From positions 1 to 64,000 of IMG/VR virus record IMGVR_UViG_3300026519_000239: a stretch of 64,000 nt of DNA; one strand, 5' to 3'. Positions 28,901 through 36,767 of the stretch are shown here, one piece after another (position 1 is the first letter of the stretch; every line of letters starts with the position of its first letter). The translations under genes were made by a program, and so were the position numbers. This DNA comes from a virus. The notes below the pieces were generated by a model that was given only the letters and a program-made list of their open reading frames with translations, was not told where the DNA came from and searched no databases.

Positions 28901-31900
28901 GAGCTTGGTGAAGAAGGACACTCTTGGCTTGCTTTAATGGATGTAGCAAATATCCGTACTGCGCTTGAATCAGGCAACCCAGATGCATCGATAACAACTT
29001 ATAGCTACATCGAAGTAGATGGTATATCAAACGGAATTATGTCCATGTTAAGACAGGTGATGTCTGAATTTGATGCCAAAGAAGCAATTAATGATCCAAA
29101 TAGTTTCAGTGCTGAAGTATTGGATTTTGCGAATGCAGGCGGTATGTACATTGAAGGAGGTAAGTACCAATCCTACGGAGAGTATCTAGCTGATGGTGGG
29201 TATGACGTATACCAGAAGGTGATTATCAAAACTGCTGATGCTATGGATAGAGCAGTTACAGCCGCTAACAAGATGACTCCCAAGGATGTTACCAATCTAC
29301 GCATACGTCTTGAGAATGAGCAAGCCAAGTCAGCTAATAAACGGAACCAGTCGTTGATTGCTGAACTCAAGAGAGAGTTAGCTATTTATGCTGTTAAGGA
29401 CATCATTCCTGAGTTCGTAGTAGAGGGGACTAATCAAGTAACCAAGGGCGCAAGGAAAATTGGTAAGTCCTACGTATTGCCTAAGAACTACATGTCAGGA
29501 GACAAGGCAGCAAAGGAAGGTGTTGCTAGAGATATGTTGGATTCCATGAGAGCTGAGTTGGCTGAATTGGCATCAAAGGTGTCCCCTGTTGCTGTGATTA
29601 ACAATGATTCGAATGATGCTGATCTTAGAGCATTCAAGACTGCTGCTAAGCGTATGAATGCATTTCTAAGGCAAGTTAACCCTGAGATACCTGCCTACAC
29701 GTGGGACACAGCGAGAGAGCCTTTTAGTAAAGAACATGAAGCTCAAGCAATACAAGTCATAGTAGATGGTCTTGGTTCAATACTTGCTGATGGGTATTTT
29801 GAAGCAGCGGGTAAGTTTACAGAGACAGGAGGTAAGTCTCTGAACATTATTGGACAAGCTCAAGCCATTATTGTTAAGCACATTGCTCAGCAACGTATCA
29901 ATGCTGCGATGGAGAAAAAAGGAGGTGCTGTACTCAGTGAGGGTGAGCGTCAAAAAATTATGCAGGAGCTTGCTGATGAAGGAATTTATGTAGGAGCCAA
30001 GACACCTGATAGTGATGCTGATAGGTCATCATTCATTTTGGATGTAGTTGATCGTAAACCAATGGAAGATGCTCAAGGTGGGTACGTACAGAATGACTAC
30101 TCAGGAGACAGTAGAAGGCCCGGATATACCGTTCCTGTACGTGAGTTTGGTTTCGTAGATGGAGAGCTTGTAGATACTGGCATCAAGCCAGTGAAGTCAG
30201 CTAAAGCCTCTATATACGTTAAGCAACCTAGTTCTAAGATTGGTTTGAGGATGGCTATTGGTTTGAATATCAACCAAGAGTCAGCTACTAACAGACAGCT
30301 TGAAGGTAGCTCATATGATCTATTCGATGCTCAGTTGAATGATCCAATGAAAGATGCTGAAGCGTCTAAGAAGATCAACAAAGTATGGGAGACTTATCAG
30401 CAAGACAACTCCATGATGGAGAATGCTGTTAACCAGCTTGAGAGACTCATAGAGGCTAGCAAAAAGTTTAATAGCCCTGAACTTACAGGTGAGATCAATA
30501 GGTTCCTTGAGGAGCTTAATGATCATCCTGATAGTCCTATTGTAGGTGATACGCTGGATAAGCTACTAGTTGATGCCAAGAGCATGTCCAATCGTATCAA
30601 TCAAGCTAGAAGCCAATTCAATCAGGCTGTGAGTGTATCTGGTCAGTATGACTCTATAGGTAATGCTTATGAAGTCAAAGAATCCAATGTACATGGAAGC
30701 TCAGCTAGAAGGATTAATCTGGATACTTTCAAAAAAGGAGAGTCTGTTCCTGTAACCATGAGCAGTATTTCTATGCTGTGGGCGCAGACAAAGGCAGGGC
30801 AGAAGATTGGAGATACCAAGGAAGATGCAGCTTACATGGATGAAATATTCGGTAAGCATATTCTTCCAATGGTTCAGAGAGTACGTGGCCTCACAGTAGC
30901 TGTACAAAATAGTAGGTATGAAAGAGGTGGAGCAGCTAAGGGTAAGAATATTTTCATTAAGAGAAATTCTGCTGTACGTGAGTTAGCTACTGATATGAGT
31001 GATGCTGAGATCATGTTGCATGAGTTTACTCACCCGTTATGGGAAGAGGGATTCAGACAGGATTCATTGTCTTTGGATCAGGTCAGTAAGCTTATGGATG
31101 AAGCTATTGCTAGTGAGGAGTTCACTCCTGAAGCATTAATGGATAAGAGTCATCCTGATCCAGAAGAAGCCTACAATGCAGCTAAACAGTTGTATGACTA
31201 CATCACTTCTGATGTACATGAATTTGCTACTTTTGGTTTAACCAATGCTCGTGTACGAAGAGTGCTTAATCGCATTGAAACCAAGAAGACCAAGGGCAGA
31301 CCAAAGACACTGTTGAATCTTCTCAGGAGCATATTTGAGGCTCTACTAGGTAGATGGAAGAGCTATGAGAGTAAGAGTCCTTCTACTATTGGTGTAGAAC
31401 TTGAGAACATTGCAGGACGTTTCCAACAAGCAGCAGAAGCATCTAACAAGACTCTGTACAAGAGACTTGAGAATAAAGCATTCAAGGAGGTTAACAAGAA
31501 GATTGTAGAGCCAATAGTTGAGTGGCAAAAGAGTGTTACTGACAGAGCGCCTGATTGGAAGAAGGCTTTGGCTTTACCTGCTGGATTGCTTAGGAGTGAG
31601 TACACCACTCAGCTAGGCAAGTTAGGCGATCGGCTGGTTAAGGAACACCACGGAATATTGGCAGATGCAGCAAGGGAGATGCTTGGTCCTAATAAGGTAA
31701 CCAGACCATTCCATAGAATGTTGAGTTATGTGAATGAGCATGTGGACTCAGCAGCTATTAGAACCACTCAGGCAACCTCTCAAGTCATCACTGAATTGTT
31801 TAATAAGAAACTAACTAATAAGCAATGGAAAGCTCTTACAGATGGGTTACTGAGGACAGATGCGTATGTAGCTGAGCGAGCTATTGGTTTAGATGGATTG

Positions 31901-33937
31901 AAAGATATTGTATCTAACGATAAGTCAGATGAATATCGGAGTAGTGCAGTAGAAGACATTCGTTCTAATGGAGTATCTAAAAAAGATGTGCATATTATTG
32001 AGCAGAAAGTAATAGATTTGGTTCGTGCTACTAAGGGACTGCCAGTTACTGGAGAGATTGAACCAAATATAGCTGCCATTGCTTATAGTACGCTTGGTAA
32101 AGATATTCTGAAGGACACTCCTACTCTGAATAGCATTGTGAATCAAATAGGCGTCATGTACTTCGTAGAGTCCTATGGGTACTTGTCAGATAAAAAGAAA
32201 GGCATGATCAAAGACATGATGGAAGAAGAGAGTGTAGGCATTGAAGGGATGCTTGAAATCGTAGCTGCTAACAAGGAGAAAGAGATTGCAGGCAGATACG
32301 AGGGAGACCCTCTAAATATGATTGCTGGTGATATAGGGATCTTTGACCCAGAAGTAAGAATCATGGAAACCAGCAAGAAGAATAAGAATAATCATATTCT
32401 TCTGCGTGATCTTGGGAATGGATATGGAGTATTCAGAAATGGCTACGTAGCTTCTATGGATTATTCCAAGGGATTGTTTGGCTTGACTGATAAGAGTAGG
32501 AGACCAGGTACTTTCATATCTTTCGATGAAGCCAATAAGATGAAATCCACTGATGGCTTATTTAAGAGATATCGTAACGGTAAATTGATTGGGTATGAGC
32601 TGAGGCTTACTGAAAAGGATCAGAACAAACATATAGACAAGAATCGGCAAGCACATGAGCTGATAGGCAGCGAAGCTGGAAGGATCATGCGTGAGGATAG
32701 GACAGAGAAGTACAACCTCGAAGCTATAGACATGGTTTACGCTGATTGGGAAAGGAAGTATGCCAAGAATCCAAAGCAATGGATCAAGGTATCTACTAAT
32801 AGCAAGAATAGGCAGGTAGCTGAGTTTGCCCGTACGATGCCTAAGCATATGAAGGATAAAGCCAACGAGTTGTTTCCTAATGGTGAGATGTATGTGAGGA
32901 AGGAGCAGCTCAATTTATTGCTTGGATTCAGGAAACTTTCAGTGGCTCAAGAGATTGAGAGAGTTACCAAGAAGAAGTTACCAAGACCAGTAGTCAAGTC
33001 TATTGTTATCGGCCAAAAGCTATGGGAAACAGTTATATCTGACGTTAAATCCAAAACTATTCTGTTTACCCCAGCAGTCGTACTAGGCAACCAAATGAGT
33101 AACATGCTGTTGCTGAAATTGAAGGGAGTTGACTTTGAAGATGCCATTAGAGGGCAGGTAGAAGGATTGCGGCAGATCAAGATTCACTTAAAGTTGCAAA
33201 AGGAGATTGCAGCTCTTGAGGCTAAGCAGATAGCTGGGGATGTAAGCCCTACAATACAGAGACAGATTGATCGTAAAAGGACTAGGATGGAAAGCTTGGG
33301 TATTCATCCATTGATCAATGAAGGAATCTTTCAGCCTATCGTAGAAGACCTGTCATCCAGTGAGTTTGGGGATGCTCCTGTTGGCGTAGAGACTCTCAAG
33401 CTAGTAAGTCCTAGGTTGGCTGATAAATTGAATGTAGCTGGTGAGAAAGCACCTGCATGGGCACGTAAGGCAGGTGCTTTAATGATGCTATCCCCTAGTA
33501 CAAAACTAGGTAACAACATTAGGCTAGCAACATCCTACAGTGATGTACTGGCTCGGTATGTACTGTTTAATCATCTACGCAAGACTGAACCATCGAAAAG
33601 CCCCAGGGAGCATGTAGATGAAATTATGGATACATTCGTAGACTATGCTCCCAATACATCTAGAGGTATCCAGTTCCTGAATGATTCTGGCTTGTATATG
33701 TACACTAAGTTCTTACTAAGGACTCAGAGAATTATTGCAAGAACATTGGCTGATAGTCCTGATCGATTCATTGGGTTGCAGTTGGCTCAAGCAGTAGTTG
33801 GGGATTTGCCTGATATTGCGGATTCGCAAATGTTGACTGGGATTTCATTGGGAGGAGGAAGGACAGTTACTCCAGATGAAGCTATAGATACAGTAACCCA
33901 GTTACCGTTGTTCTATGCACTGAAACAAGTATTTTGA
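22988..33937 (+). CDS. Giant virion RNA polymerase (N4 gp50-like) with metallopeptidase motif, 3649 aa
   Basis: ATG at 22988 after TTTTGGAGATCGTA; the frame opens at 22976 without a better site. Position and size match N4 gp50 (3500 aa), the RNA polymerase injected with the DNA. Candidate single-subunit polymerase motifs, in order: a T/DxxGR-like STFGRALD (R1862), motif A IEVDGISNGIMSMLRQ (D2011), motif B RKIGKSYVLPKNY (R2156, K2160, Y2168, with exactly the R+4 K, R+12 Y spacing of T7 and N4), and motif C SYDLFDA (D2444). A HEFTH zinc-protease motif is at 2678-2682. The region 1330-1500 is Lys/Glu-rich and low-complexity. The C-terminal ~900 residues are helical, as in the large polyvalent virion proteins. 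It would transcribe the early genes right after entry. Confidence 0.75.
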   Translation: MSKLDDLLSALSTTADQRVNAAMDKYTNIFGGPSPDQPVQVPKQQEAEIASQRAQTTVEALNPQQPAPEEAPLTPEQRLAQISGVTDIDPKKEYIEVKTPDGKSKLVDATSSDGDNITRAIRNTYNNTTERGYALDTWEVPHGGKKQQEAFFNSNKGQKQREAAARILGISPEQVTAEHIFTLGQNAAKERARLIAEHGGLVGSVELGDVRNDPTTGNRVLSSTKLADGTDLRDLLNTPLLNADFYSKYNSRGRRDYELGSTKNPDGGAVLSDAEAANPSAVGSLVQIGTSAIDAFLRTGLGGVNAAANTGVQIAAALQGEGIQDLTPEDRQIFDRIRDTEKKGKTLLSKIEKDPVASKIDVIDQMTNQAIEATGGTPEQPVDKLDKYMQEALAPEEYAIWKGTAKRPDTPIQNNALDSLTKKPEGILDTLSQSAGLAAGLIFGFGTVKAAANPSAAIQQARQQVEGTGLVDKTDKTKFQRYSEVKQQQETAAKAIANPVDTVLGTEGRNDQQDRFRVNAKTGRAEYVPMHNAYGDKAAMEILDAGAERMVKAGEKGDYIGVVSEAASTLYDVVTKEKTATASAFADVIGLAAATMFNKKGAVEEGTGFVGKLAGFVKNLPKGANGPQALNTAFKAANIVGLQQDKLTEMETKFTELNKGEAPTPEEYEKIKDLSVVASAVDLLGIAMFTGPGGKAMSEMLSKATTKKAGQFASKVLAEMAGTGINGLDEVAVEAITQLGTRQRQGDFDKKAWAVSFLQGAQAKAPGAVLEVATKGIPSIPGDVLDGTVKAVKMYQRVNDVAKGHKFTIDEEGNVHFKGKVMPGMVPPDPETGKYPTEVPKDVEKAIKQMIYKGQGDAVVKHIANTRAVLEGEFTEEDLQKRIITPSVDIVTEASMAADQAFVDTAEVESPETGETVPAEPAVPQELDVTNPEEVIAVLKNQDIPVVQRAAITLAVQSRMQTIYGQTVAQMQEAMTKGELEGDKAEAAIALLDQYEAWIDVLSTQVDSLPKNERVEAGVIYQEKGDQLLADIIRGSAPEVTKQDTAKSPLVQSYKKVLDYINTRDEEDNKTADDVRKEVLQDGENASGKKGLMTHMKALAVAGISKNPEALAYARAEVNSFLASQTDKLNKLKEAVDAYEESGNPVPVYFKSNIAKKEPNFVVDNPGKVRNFIKVIEQEVQMIGEVAKMGDELHNKLKNNEPILEDALEKQLKETGKKVSDIANAPKQNQKKEDNVATQKEDKAPVNAEVQTTDKADTAPTKTQVDAKKVEDKPKEKPVAKKAKKKKEKPKVDVLGDEVKAEPTPEEIKKDTEDAKQQQEKTKEQWLEDPLVADIKAAFEEAQNQDPEDNADIADLKPVLDLTKTEKVAKETSKEATPMVKTIQSHTKNVSILMKQISSRRYMPPGLKKLMESGKQLTTDYFLKGRKNPTGLLALPSLTAIGNYLKDVGDTGLEAFRADLLGELGPAMKKELFKQFQNSANYVIGRKLSLDKLATSPIGLFLNEKNELAPQLRNAMLHTAVEWIADKSVASVLKTDKEVYASLGLDIKSDFITPSVLDALRDMGELRSKLAEQLGNRVLEGLGIDLNSDVPDAGFRQRLVGSIGLSMLSAMANIKDKKGEPIIHFNRVPSELMAELTETASVSMEASPVYVSLNIQRDEYQRPVMDQSGRVRVNNLLAYKIRKKTNQSKEIYKKYMELAFGKKPITRTTSYKPFKMRKPEDIKDRPTRNNSYGQLSEAELDHVNQLQQVAFKANPLIKMMDLKEGRMAIAKMFGYVEPTRDGDIPSLPLDKVKGQLAKNEAIIRDLDAVLDKLSEQDQTIEELTKARDEATDPKDRERLQRELNQARKKEIYFPFKISTFGRALDNAQDLSIQRSKIHRNIFTPAESTHTFPMSDTKSMEAIMKSFIEPLGLDRVRMESDPTGEFMDRFAIKNADGTYTASDPVIEKGIQAMQAFLRDDFYKPEDITAAVDELGEEGHSWLALMDVANIRTALESGNPDASITTYSYIEVDGISNGIMSMLRQVMSEFDAKEAINDPNSFSAEVLDFANAGGMYIEGGKYQSYGEYLADGGYDVYQKVIIKTADAMDRAVTAANKMTPKDVTNLRIRLENEQAKSANKRNQSLIAELKRELAIYAVKDIIPEFVVEGTNQVTKGARKIGKSYVLPKNYMSGDKAAKEGVARDMLDSMRAELAELASKVSPVAVINNDSNDADLRAFKTAAKRMNAFLRQVNPEIPAYTWDTAREPFSKEHEAQAIQVIVDGLGSILADGYFEAAGKFTETGGKSLNIIGQAQAIIVKHIAQQRINAAMEKKGGAVLSEGERQKIMQELADEGIYVGAKTPDSDADRSSFILDVVDRKPMEDAQGGYVQNDYSGDSRRPGYTVPVREFGFVDGELVDTGIKPVKSAKASIYVKQPSSKIGLRMAIGLNINQESATNRQLEGSSYDLFDAQLNDPMKDAEASKKINKVWETYQQDNSMMENAVNQLERLIEASKKFNSPELTGEINRFLEELNDHPDSPIVGDTLDKLLVDAKSMSNRINQARSQFNQAVSVSGQYDSIGNAYEVKESNVHGSSARRINLDTFKKGESVPVTMSSISMLWAQTKAGQKIGDTKEDAAYMDEIFGKHILPMVQRVRGLTVAVQNSRYERGGAAKGKNIFIKRNSAVRELATDMSDAEIMLHEFTHPLWEEGFRQDSLSLDQVSKLMDEAIASEEFTPEALMDKSHPDPEEAYNAAKQLYDYITSDVHEFATFGLTNARVRRVLNRIETKKTKGRPKTLLNLLRSIFEALLGRWKSYESKSPSTIGVELENIAGRFQQAAEASNKTLYKRLENKAFKEVNKKIVEPIVEWQKSVTDRAPDWKKALALPAGLLRSEYTTQLGKLGDRLVKEHHGILADAAREMLGPNKVTRPFHRMLSYVNEHVDSAAIRTTQATSQVITELFNKKLTNKQWKALTDGLLRTDAYVAERAIGLDGLKDIVSNDKSDEYRSSAVEDIRSNGVSKKDVHIIEQKVIDLVRATKGLPVTGEIEPNIAAIAYSTLGKDILKDTPTLNSIVNQIGVMYFVESYGYLSDKKKGMIKDMMEEESVGIEGMLEIVAANKEKEIAGRYEGDPLNMIAGDIGIFDPEVRIMETSKKNKNNHILLRDLGNGYGVFRNGYVASMDYSKGLFGLTDKSRRPGTFISFDEANKMKSTDGLFKRYRNGKLIGYELRLTEKDQNKHIDKNRQAHELIGSEAGRIMREDRTEKYNLEAIDMVYADWERKYAKNPKQWIKVSTNSKNRQVAEFARTMPKHMKDKANELFPNGEMYVRKEQLNLLLGFRKLSVAQEIERVTKKKLPRPVVKSIVIGQKLWETVISDVKSKTILFTPAVVLGNQMSNMLLLKLKGVDFEDAIRGQVEGLRQIKIHLKLQKEIAALEAKQIAGDVSPTIQRQIDRKRTRMESLGIHPLINEGIFQPIVEDLSSSEFGDAPVGVETLKLVSPRLADKLNVAGEKAPAWARKAGALMMLSPSTKLGNNIRLATSYSDVLARYVLFNHLRKTEPSKSPREHVDEIMDTFVDYAPNTSRGIQFLNDSGLYMYTKFLLRTQRIIARTLADSPDRFIGLQLAQAVVGDLPDIADSQMLTGISLGGGRTVTPDEAIDTVTQLPLFYALKQVF

Positions 33938-33948
33938 TAAGTAGGTAA

Positions 33949-33971
33949 GGGGGAGCTATCAAAACTCCCCC
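33949..33971. terminator. Hairpin between convergent late and middle genes
   Basis: GGGGGAG (33949-33955) pairs with CTCCCCC (33965-33971) around a 9-base loop. No T-run follows on either strand, but it lies exactly in the 42-base gap between the giant gene and the leftward gene ending at 33980. Confidence 0.5.
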
Positions 33972-33979
33972 AGCACCTT

Positions 33980-34378
33980 TCAAGAAGGAAATACACGCAT
34001 GCCATTTACTGCGTGCAAACGATTGTGTTTGAAGATGAGCGTGTCTTTGGCATACACACTTACGACTGATTCAGAGCCTCTTACAGGAAACAGTGCTTCT
34101 TCTGGTTTCTTAATCCATCTCCCATGAAGTTCATCGAATTTGGATTTAGATAATGTATTCAGGCTGCATACAAACATATTCGGATTTCGTTTCGCAAACA
34201 TGACATATATCCTATTAGCACTTACAGAGTACACAATGATGCAGCTAAGCATTACTCCTGCTACAAGTACTAACATTGCTACTAGAGCAATGCCAAATAC
34301 TTGAAACCAAAGATTGAAGCTATAAGCCATTGCTGCTACAAATAGCAGCAGCAATAATACAATCAGCAGCAGAGTCAC
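33980..34378 (-). CDS. Membrane protein, 132 aa
   Basis: GTG start at 34378 overlapping the stop of the upstream gene by one base. Two hydrophobic segments lie within residues 1-52 (LLLIVLLLLLFVAAMAYSF and VFGIALVAMLVLVAGVMLSCIIVY), followed by an 80-residue soluble basic tail. Last gene of the leftward replication operon. It could be an inner-membrane anchor or a holin-like protein; there is no direct evidence for either. Confidence 0.55.
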   Translation of the reverse strand: MTLLLIVLLLLLFVAAMAYSFNLWFQVFGIALVAMLVLVAGVMLSCIIVYSVSANRIYVMFAKRNPNMFVCSLNTLSKSKFDELHGRWIKKPEEALFPVRGSESVVSVYAKDTLIFKHNRLHAVNGMRVFPS

Positions 34379-35016
34379 TATGAGAACATATCGTCTTCGT
34401 CGGTATCTTCCTCATTGCTATCTTCAGCGGTAGAAGTGGCCTCTATTAACTGAGAGACCGCATCTTCAGCAGAAGTAGCTAACAGGCTGTTATCATCGTC
34501 ATCATCATCCAAGAATGGATTTTCAGGGGGTTCTTCCTGAGATTCTTGGAGAGCATCTAGTTCTGGCTCCTCAGAAGCTTCGTACTCATCAATGATGGCT
34601 TGTACTTCTTCCATAGACAGATGAACATCAATCTTCTTACCAGTCAGTTCTTCTGCTTTTTTTGCAAGTTCGATGTGAGCTTTGGTTCGTCGTATACGTT
34701 TTCTACTGGCTTCCTGTTTTTGCTCAGTAGATGTTTCATCCTTCTCCGATTTCTCAGTTTCATTTTCGTCGAATAAATCAAGTTGACTCTTAGTGGCCGA
34801 GTTTTCAGAAACATCAGCAGAAGTATCCTCACCAAAGTTAACAGGTACAGTAACCTCAATATAGACTGAAGTCTGGTCTTCACTGATCTCAGCCCTTATA
34901 GAGCTACTTTCACTGTTGATGTACTTCTGAAATTCAGGAATGCCGCTGAGAGCTAAAGATACTAGACTCTCAATAGACATTTCGGCGGACAGGGTTTGAT
35001 GGATTGCTAAATCCAT
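34378..35016 (-). CDS. Acidic protein with SSB-like tail, 212 aa
   Basis: I chose the ATG at 35016, preceded by AGGAGATATTCT; an earlier ATG at 35031 lacks a site. The N-terminal half is mixed, followed by a basic helix (ASRKRIRRTKAHIELAKK) and a very acidic C-terminal third with six consecutive Asp, ending in DEDDMFS. The last residues resemble the acidic-hydrophobic tail by which SSB recruits partners, and the gene is next to the SSB-like gene. Function unknown. Confidence 0.5.
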   Translation of the reverse strand: MDLAIHQTLSAEMSIESLVSLALSGIPEFQKYINSESSSIRAEISEDQTSVYIEVTVPVNFGEDTSADVSENSATKSQLDLFDENETEKSEKDETSTEQKQEASRKRIRRTKAHIELAKKAEELTGKKIDVHLSMEEVQAIIDEYEASEEPELDALQESQEEPPENPFLDDDDDDNSLLATSAEDAVSQLIEATSTAEDSNEEDTDEDDMFS

Positions 35017-35081
35017 AGAATATCTCCTCATGGTTGATTGAATCCCACCCCTGAGAATTCAAGGATGGGCAGGTAGACGGG

Positions 35082-35831
35082 TTAGGTGAAATCGAATCCT
35101 TCGTCATCGTCTTCTACCAATTCAGAATTGGTAGATGTGCTGGGTTCTTGAGGTGCTGGCTTGCTAGCTCCTTTCAGTGGTTTATACTGGTCCCAGTCTT
35201 TACCAGCATTAGCTTTTTCCCATTTTTCCAGCTCAGTACCCGGGTTGCTCGCATCATTCTCCAGCTCATATGGAGTTGCCTTATCCAGATTGGCAACAAT
35301 GCTCAGAATGGCAGATGTTTTACGTTCTGCCTGTGCAACCATCTTTCCATCAATTTGCTTGTACTTATTACTGATGCGGCGGGTAATGCCTGCATATAGT
35401 TCGGTTCCTACTAGTGGACCGATCACAGGAAGTTTCTTTGGTACCTCAGCACCAGCATCGAAGTCATAAACTTGGATTACTGTCGGTTTGATGTCAGGGA
35501 ACAATTCAGCCAGTGTCTTTCCTGTAGCTGCAATACACACTTTATTGGCTTTCACGTAATCACGTAATAGAACCTTCTTCCCGTCCTTTACGGTGTATGG
35601 CTTCTTGTTCTCTAGGACAGTGAGGTAAAAGGTAACTGTTGAGCCAGTATCAATCTCAAGCTCTAGTACCATTTCCTGCTTAGTATCGTCGTAAGCGTTC
35701 TTACGGATGTACGCTTTCTGTACAGTAGCCAGATAGACTCCTGTCTCAGGTACACCGAATGTCTTGGCGTCAGATGTCACTGCCTGTTTTGCGAGTGAGT
35801 CGTCTTCAATTGCAAATGGGTTTACTGCCAT
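35082..35831 (-). CDS. Single-stranded-DNA-binding protein candidate, 249 aa
   Basis: ATG at 35831 with AAGGAGACTCAAAAA upstream. The N-terminal two thirds are beta-rich (GVYLATVQKAYIRKN, MVLELEIDTGSTVTFYLTVLEN, VIQVYDF), as in an OB fold. The C-terminus is a Pro/Ser linker and a tail ending EDDDEGFDFT, the typical acidic-aromatic SSB tail. The position next to the Sak4-like ATPase and primase corresponds to N4 gp44/gp45. In N4 the SSB also activates host RNA polymerase at late promoters. Confidence 0.6.
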   Translation of the reverse strand: MAVNPFAIEDDSLAKQAVTSDAKTFGVPETGVYLATVQKAYIRKNAYDDTKQEMVLELEIDTGSTVTFYLTVLENKKPYTVKDGKKVLLRDYVKANKVCIAATGKTLAELFPDIKPTVIQVYDFDAGAEVPKKLPVIGPLVGTELYAGITRRISNKYKQIDGKMVAQAERKTSAILSIVANLDKATPYELENDASNPGTELEKWEKANAGKDWDQYKPLKGASKPAPQEPSTSTNSELVEDDDEGFDFT

Positions 35832-35844
35832 TTTTTGAGTCTCC

Positions 35845-36681
35845 TTATTGGAATAGTTCTTGAATATGGTCGAATACCATATCTAGATCGTTGTTGATGA
35901 AAGTTACATTGGGGGGGAACATTCCCGCAGGTGAACGGATAAGATGTGTATCCGCAGTGTCAGCATTTAGCTGTACTTGGAATACATGCCTACTGTTAGT
36001 AGCTGGGATGGTTTCCACTTTGTCGAGGAATTTGTGATCTTGATCCTCTAAAGCACCAAGAGGCATCAGGCTAGAATGCCAAGCTACTGTAAACAGCTTC
36101 TCTATTCCTACCTTACCTAGCCTACCTTGAAGGTTGCAGCGGTACTTGAATTCCTCTCCATCTTCGTCACCTTTGTAAGCCAGATGACCGAAGGCAACTA
36201 CCTGCATACCACTCTTTTTAGCAGCAGAGATAGTATCTTCTAGAAGTGCTGAGTAGTACCCCCAACCTGCCCTGGAATCTACAACTTCGTAAGGGTTGCC
36301 TTCCACATCAACTTTCTCAGTTGATGCTACGTACCGTTCATTGGTTTTCATCTTGCCATTTACTACCTTGCGTTGAGGTGTTTTGGCATTTATGAAATTA
36401 CGTGCATACGTATCAGCTAGCGTGTTGATAGTGTCCAATACGGCCATATCAAACAATCCAGATTCACCTGCCTTTTTCAAGATGGTAGGTAGCTGAGTTA
36501 CACAATCAGGTCGGATATCTTTGAAATGGGTTTTACCAATCCAAGGAACATCCTTGTCATCGAGGTTAATGAGTAGAGTTCTTTTTGCCAGCTCTGGTTT
36601 CAGGGACATCAGAGACGATGTTTTTCCTGCTCCCGGTGGACCGCTGATCAGAATTGGTGGTTTGTACGTCATGGTTGTCAT
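35845..36681 (-). CDS. Sak4-like RecA-fold ATPase, 278 aa
   Basis: The start at 36681 has CACGAGGAACCAAG just upstream; a longer frame from 36711 is possible. Walker A SGPPGAGKTS lies close to the N-terminus. The strand LLINLDDKDVPWIGK and the hydrophobic Walker B strand MAVLDTI follow, then MQVVAFGHLAY. This order fits the Sak4/single-strand annealing-associated ATPases of phages. It lies 13 bases from the SSB candidate, its expected partner in recombination-dependent replication. Confidence 0.7.
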   Translation of the reverse strand: MTTMTYKPPILISGPPGAGKTSSLMSLKPELAKRTLLINLDDKDVPWIGKTHFKDIRPDCVTQLPTILKKAGESGLFDMAVLDTINTLADTYARNFINAKTPQRKVVNGKMKTNERYVASTEKVDVEGNPYEVVDSRAGWGYYSALLEDTISAAKKSGMQVVAFGHLAYKGDEDGEEFKYRCNLQGRLGKVGIEKLFTVAWHSSLMPLGALEDQDHKFLDKVETIPATNSRHVFQVQLNADTADTHLIRSPAGMFPPNVTFINNDLDMVFDHIQELFQ

Positions 36682-36767
36682 CTTGGTTCCTCGTGTTGTC
36701 GATGAAGTCATGTGTGTTTCCGATTGGGTGTACCGTCATCTCAATGCGGTACTTCTTTGGTTTCATG

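Noticed and set aside
30630-33937. C-terminal part of the giant protein as a separate fused gene
   Set aside because: The frame is continuous with no internal start having a strong binding site, and N4 gp50 also has a long C-terminal part.
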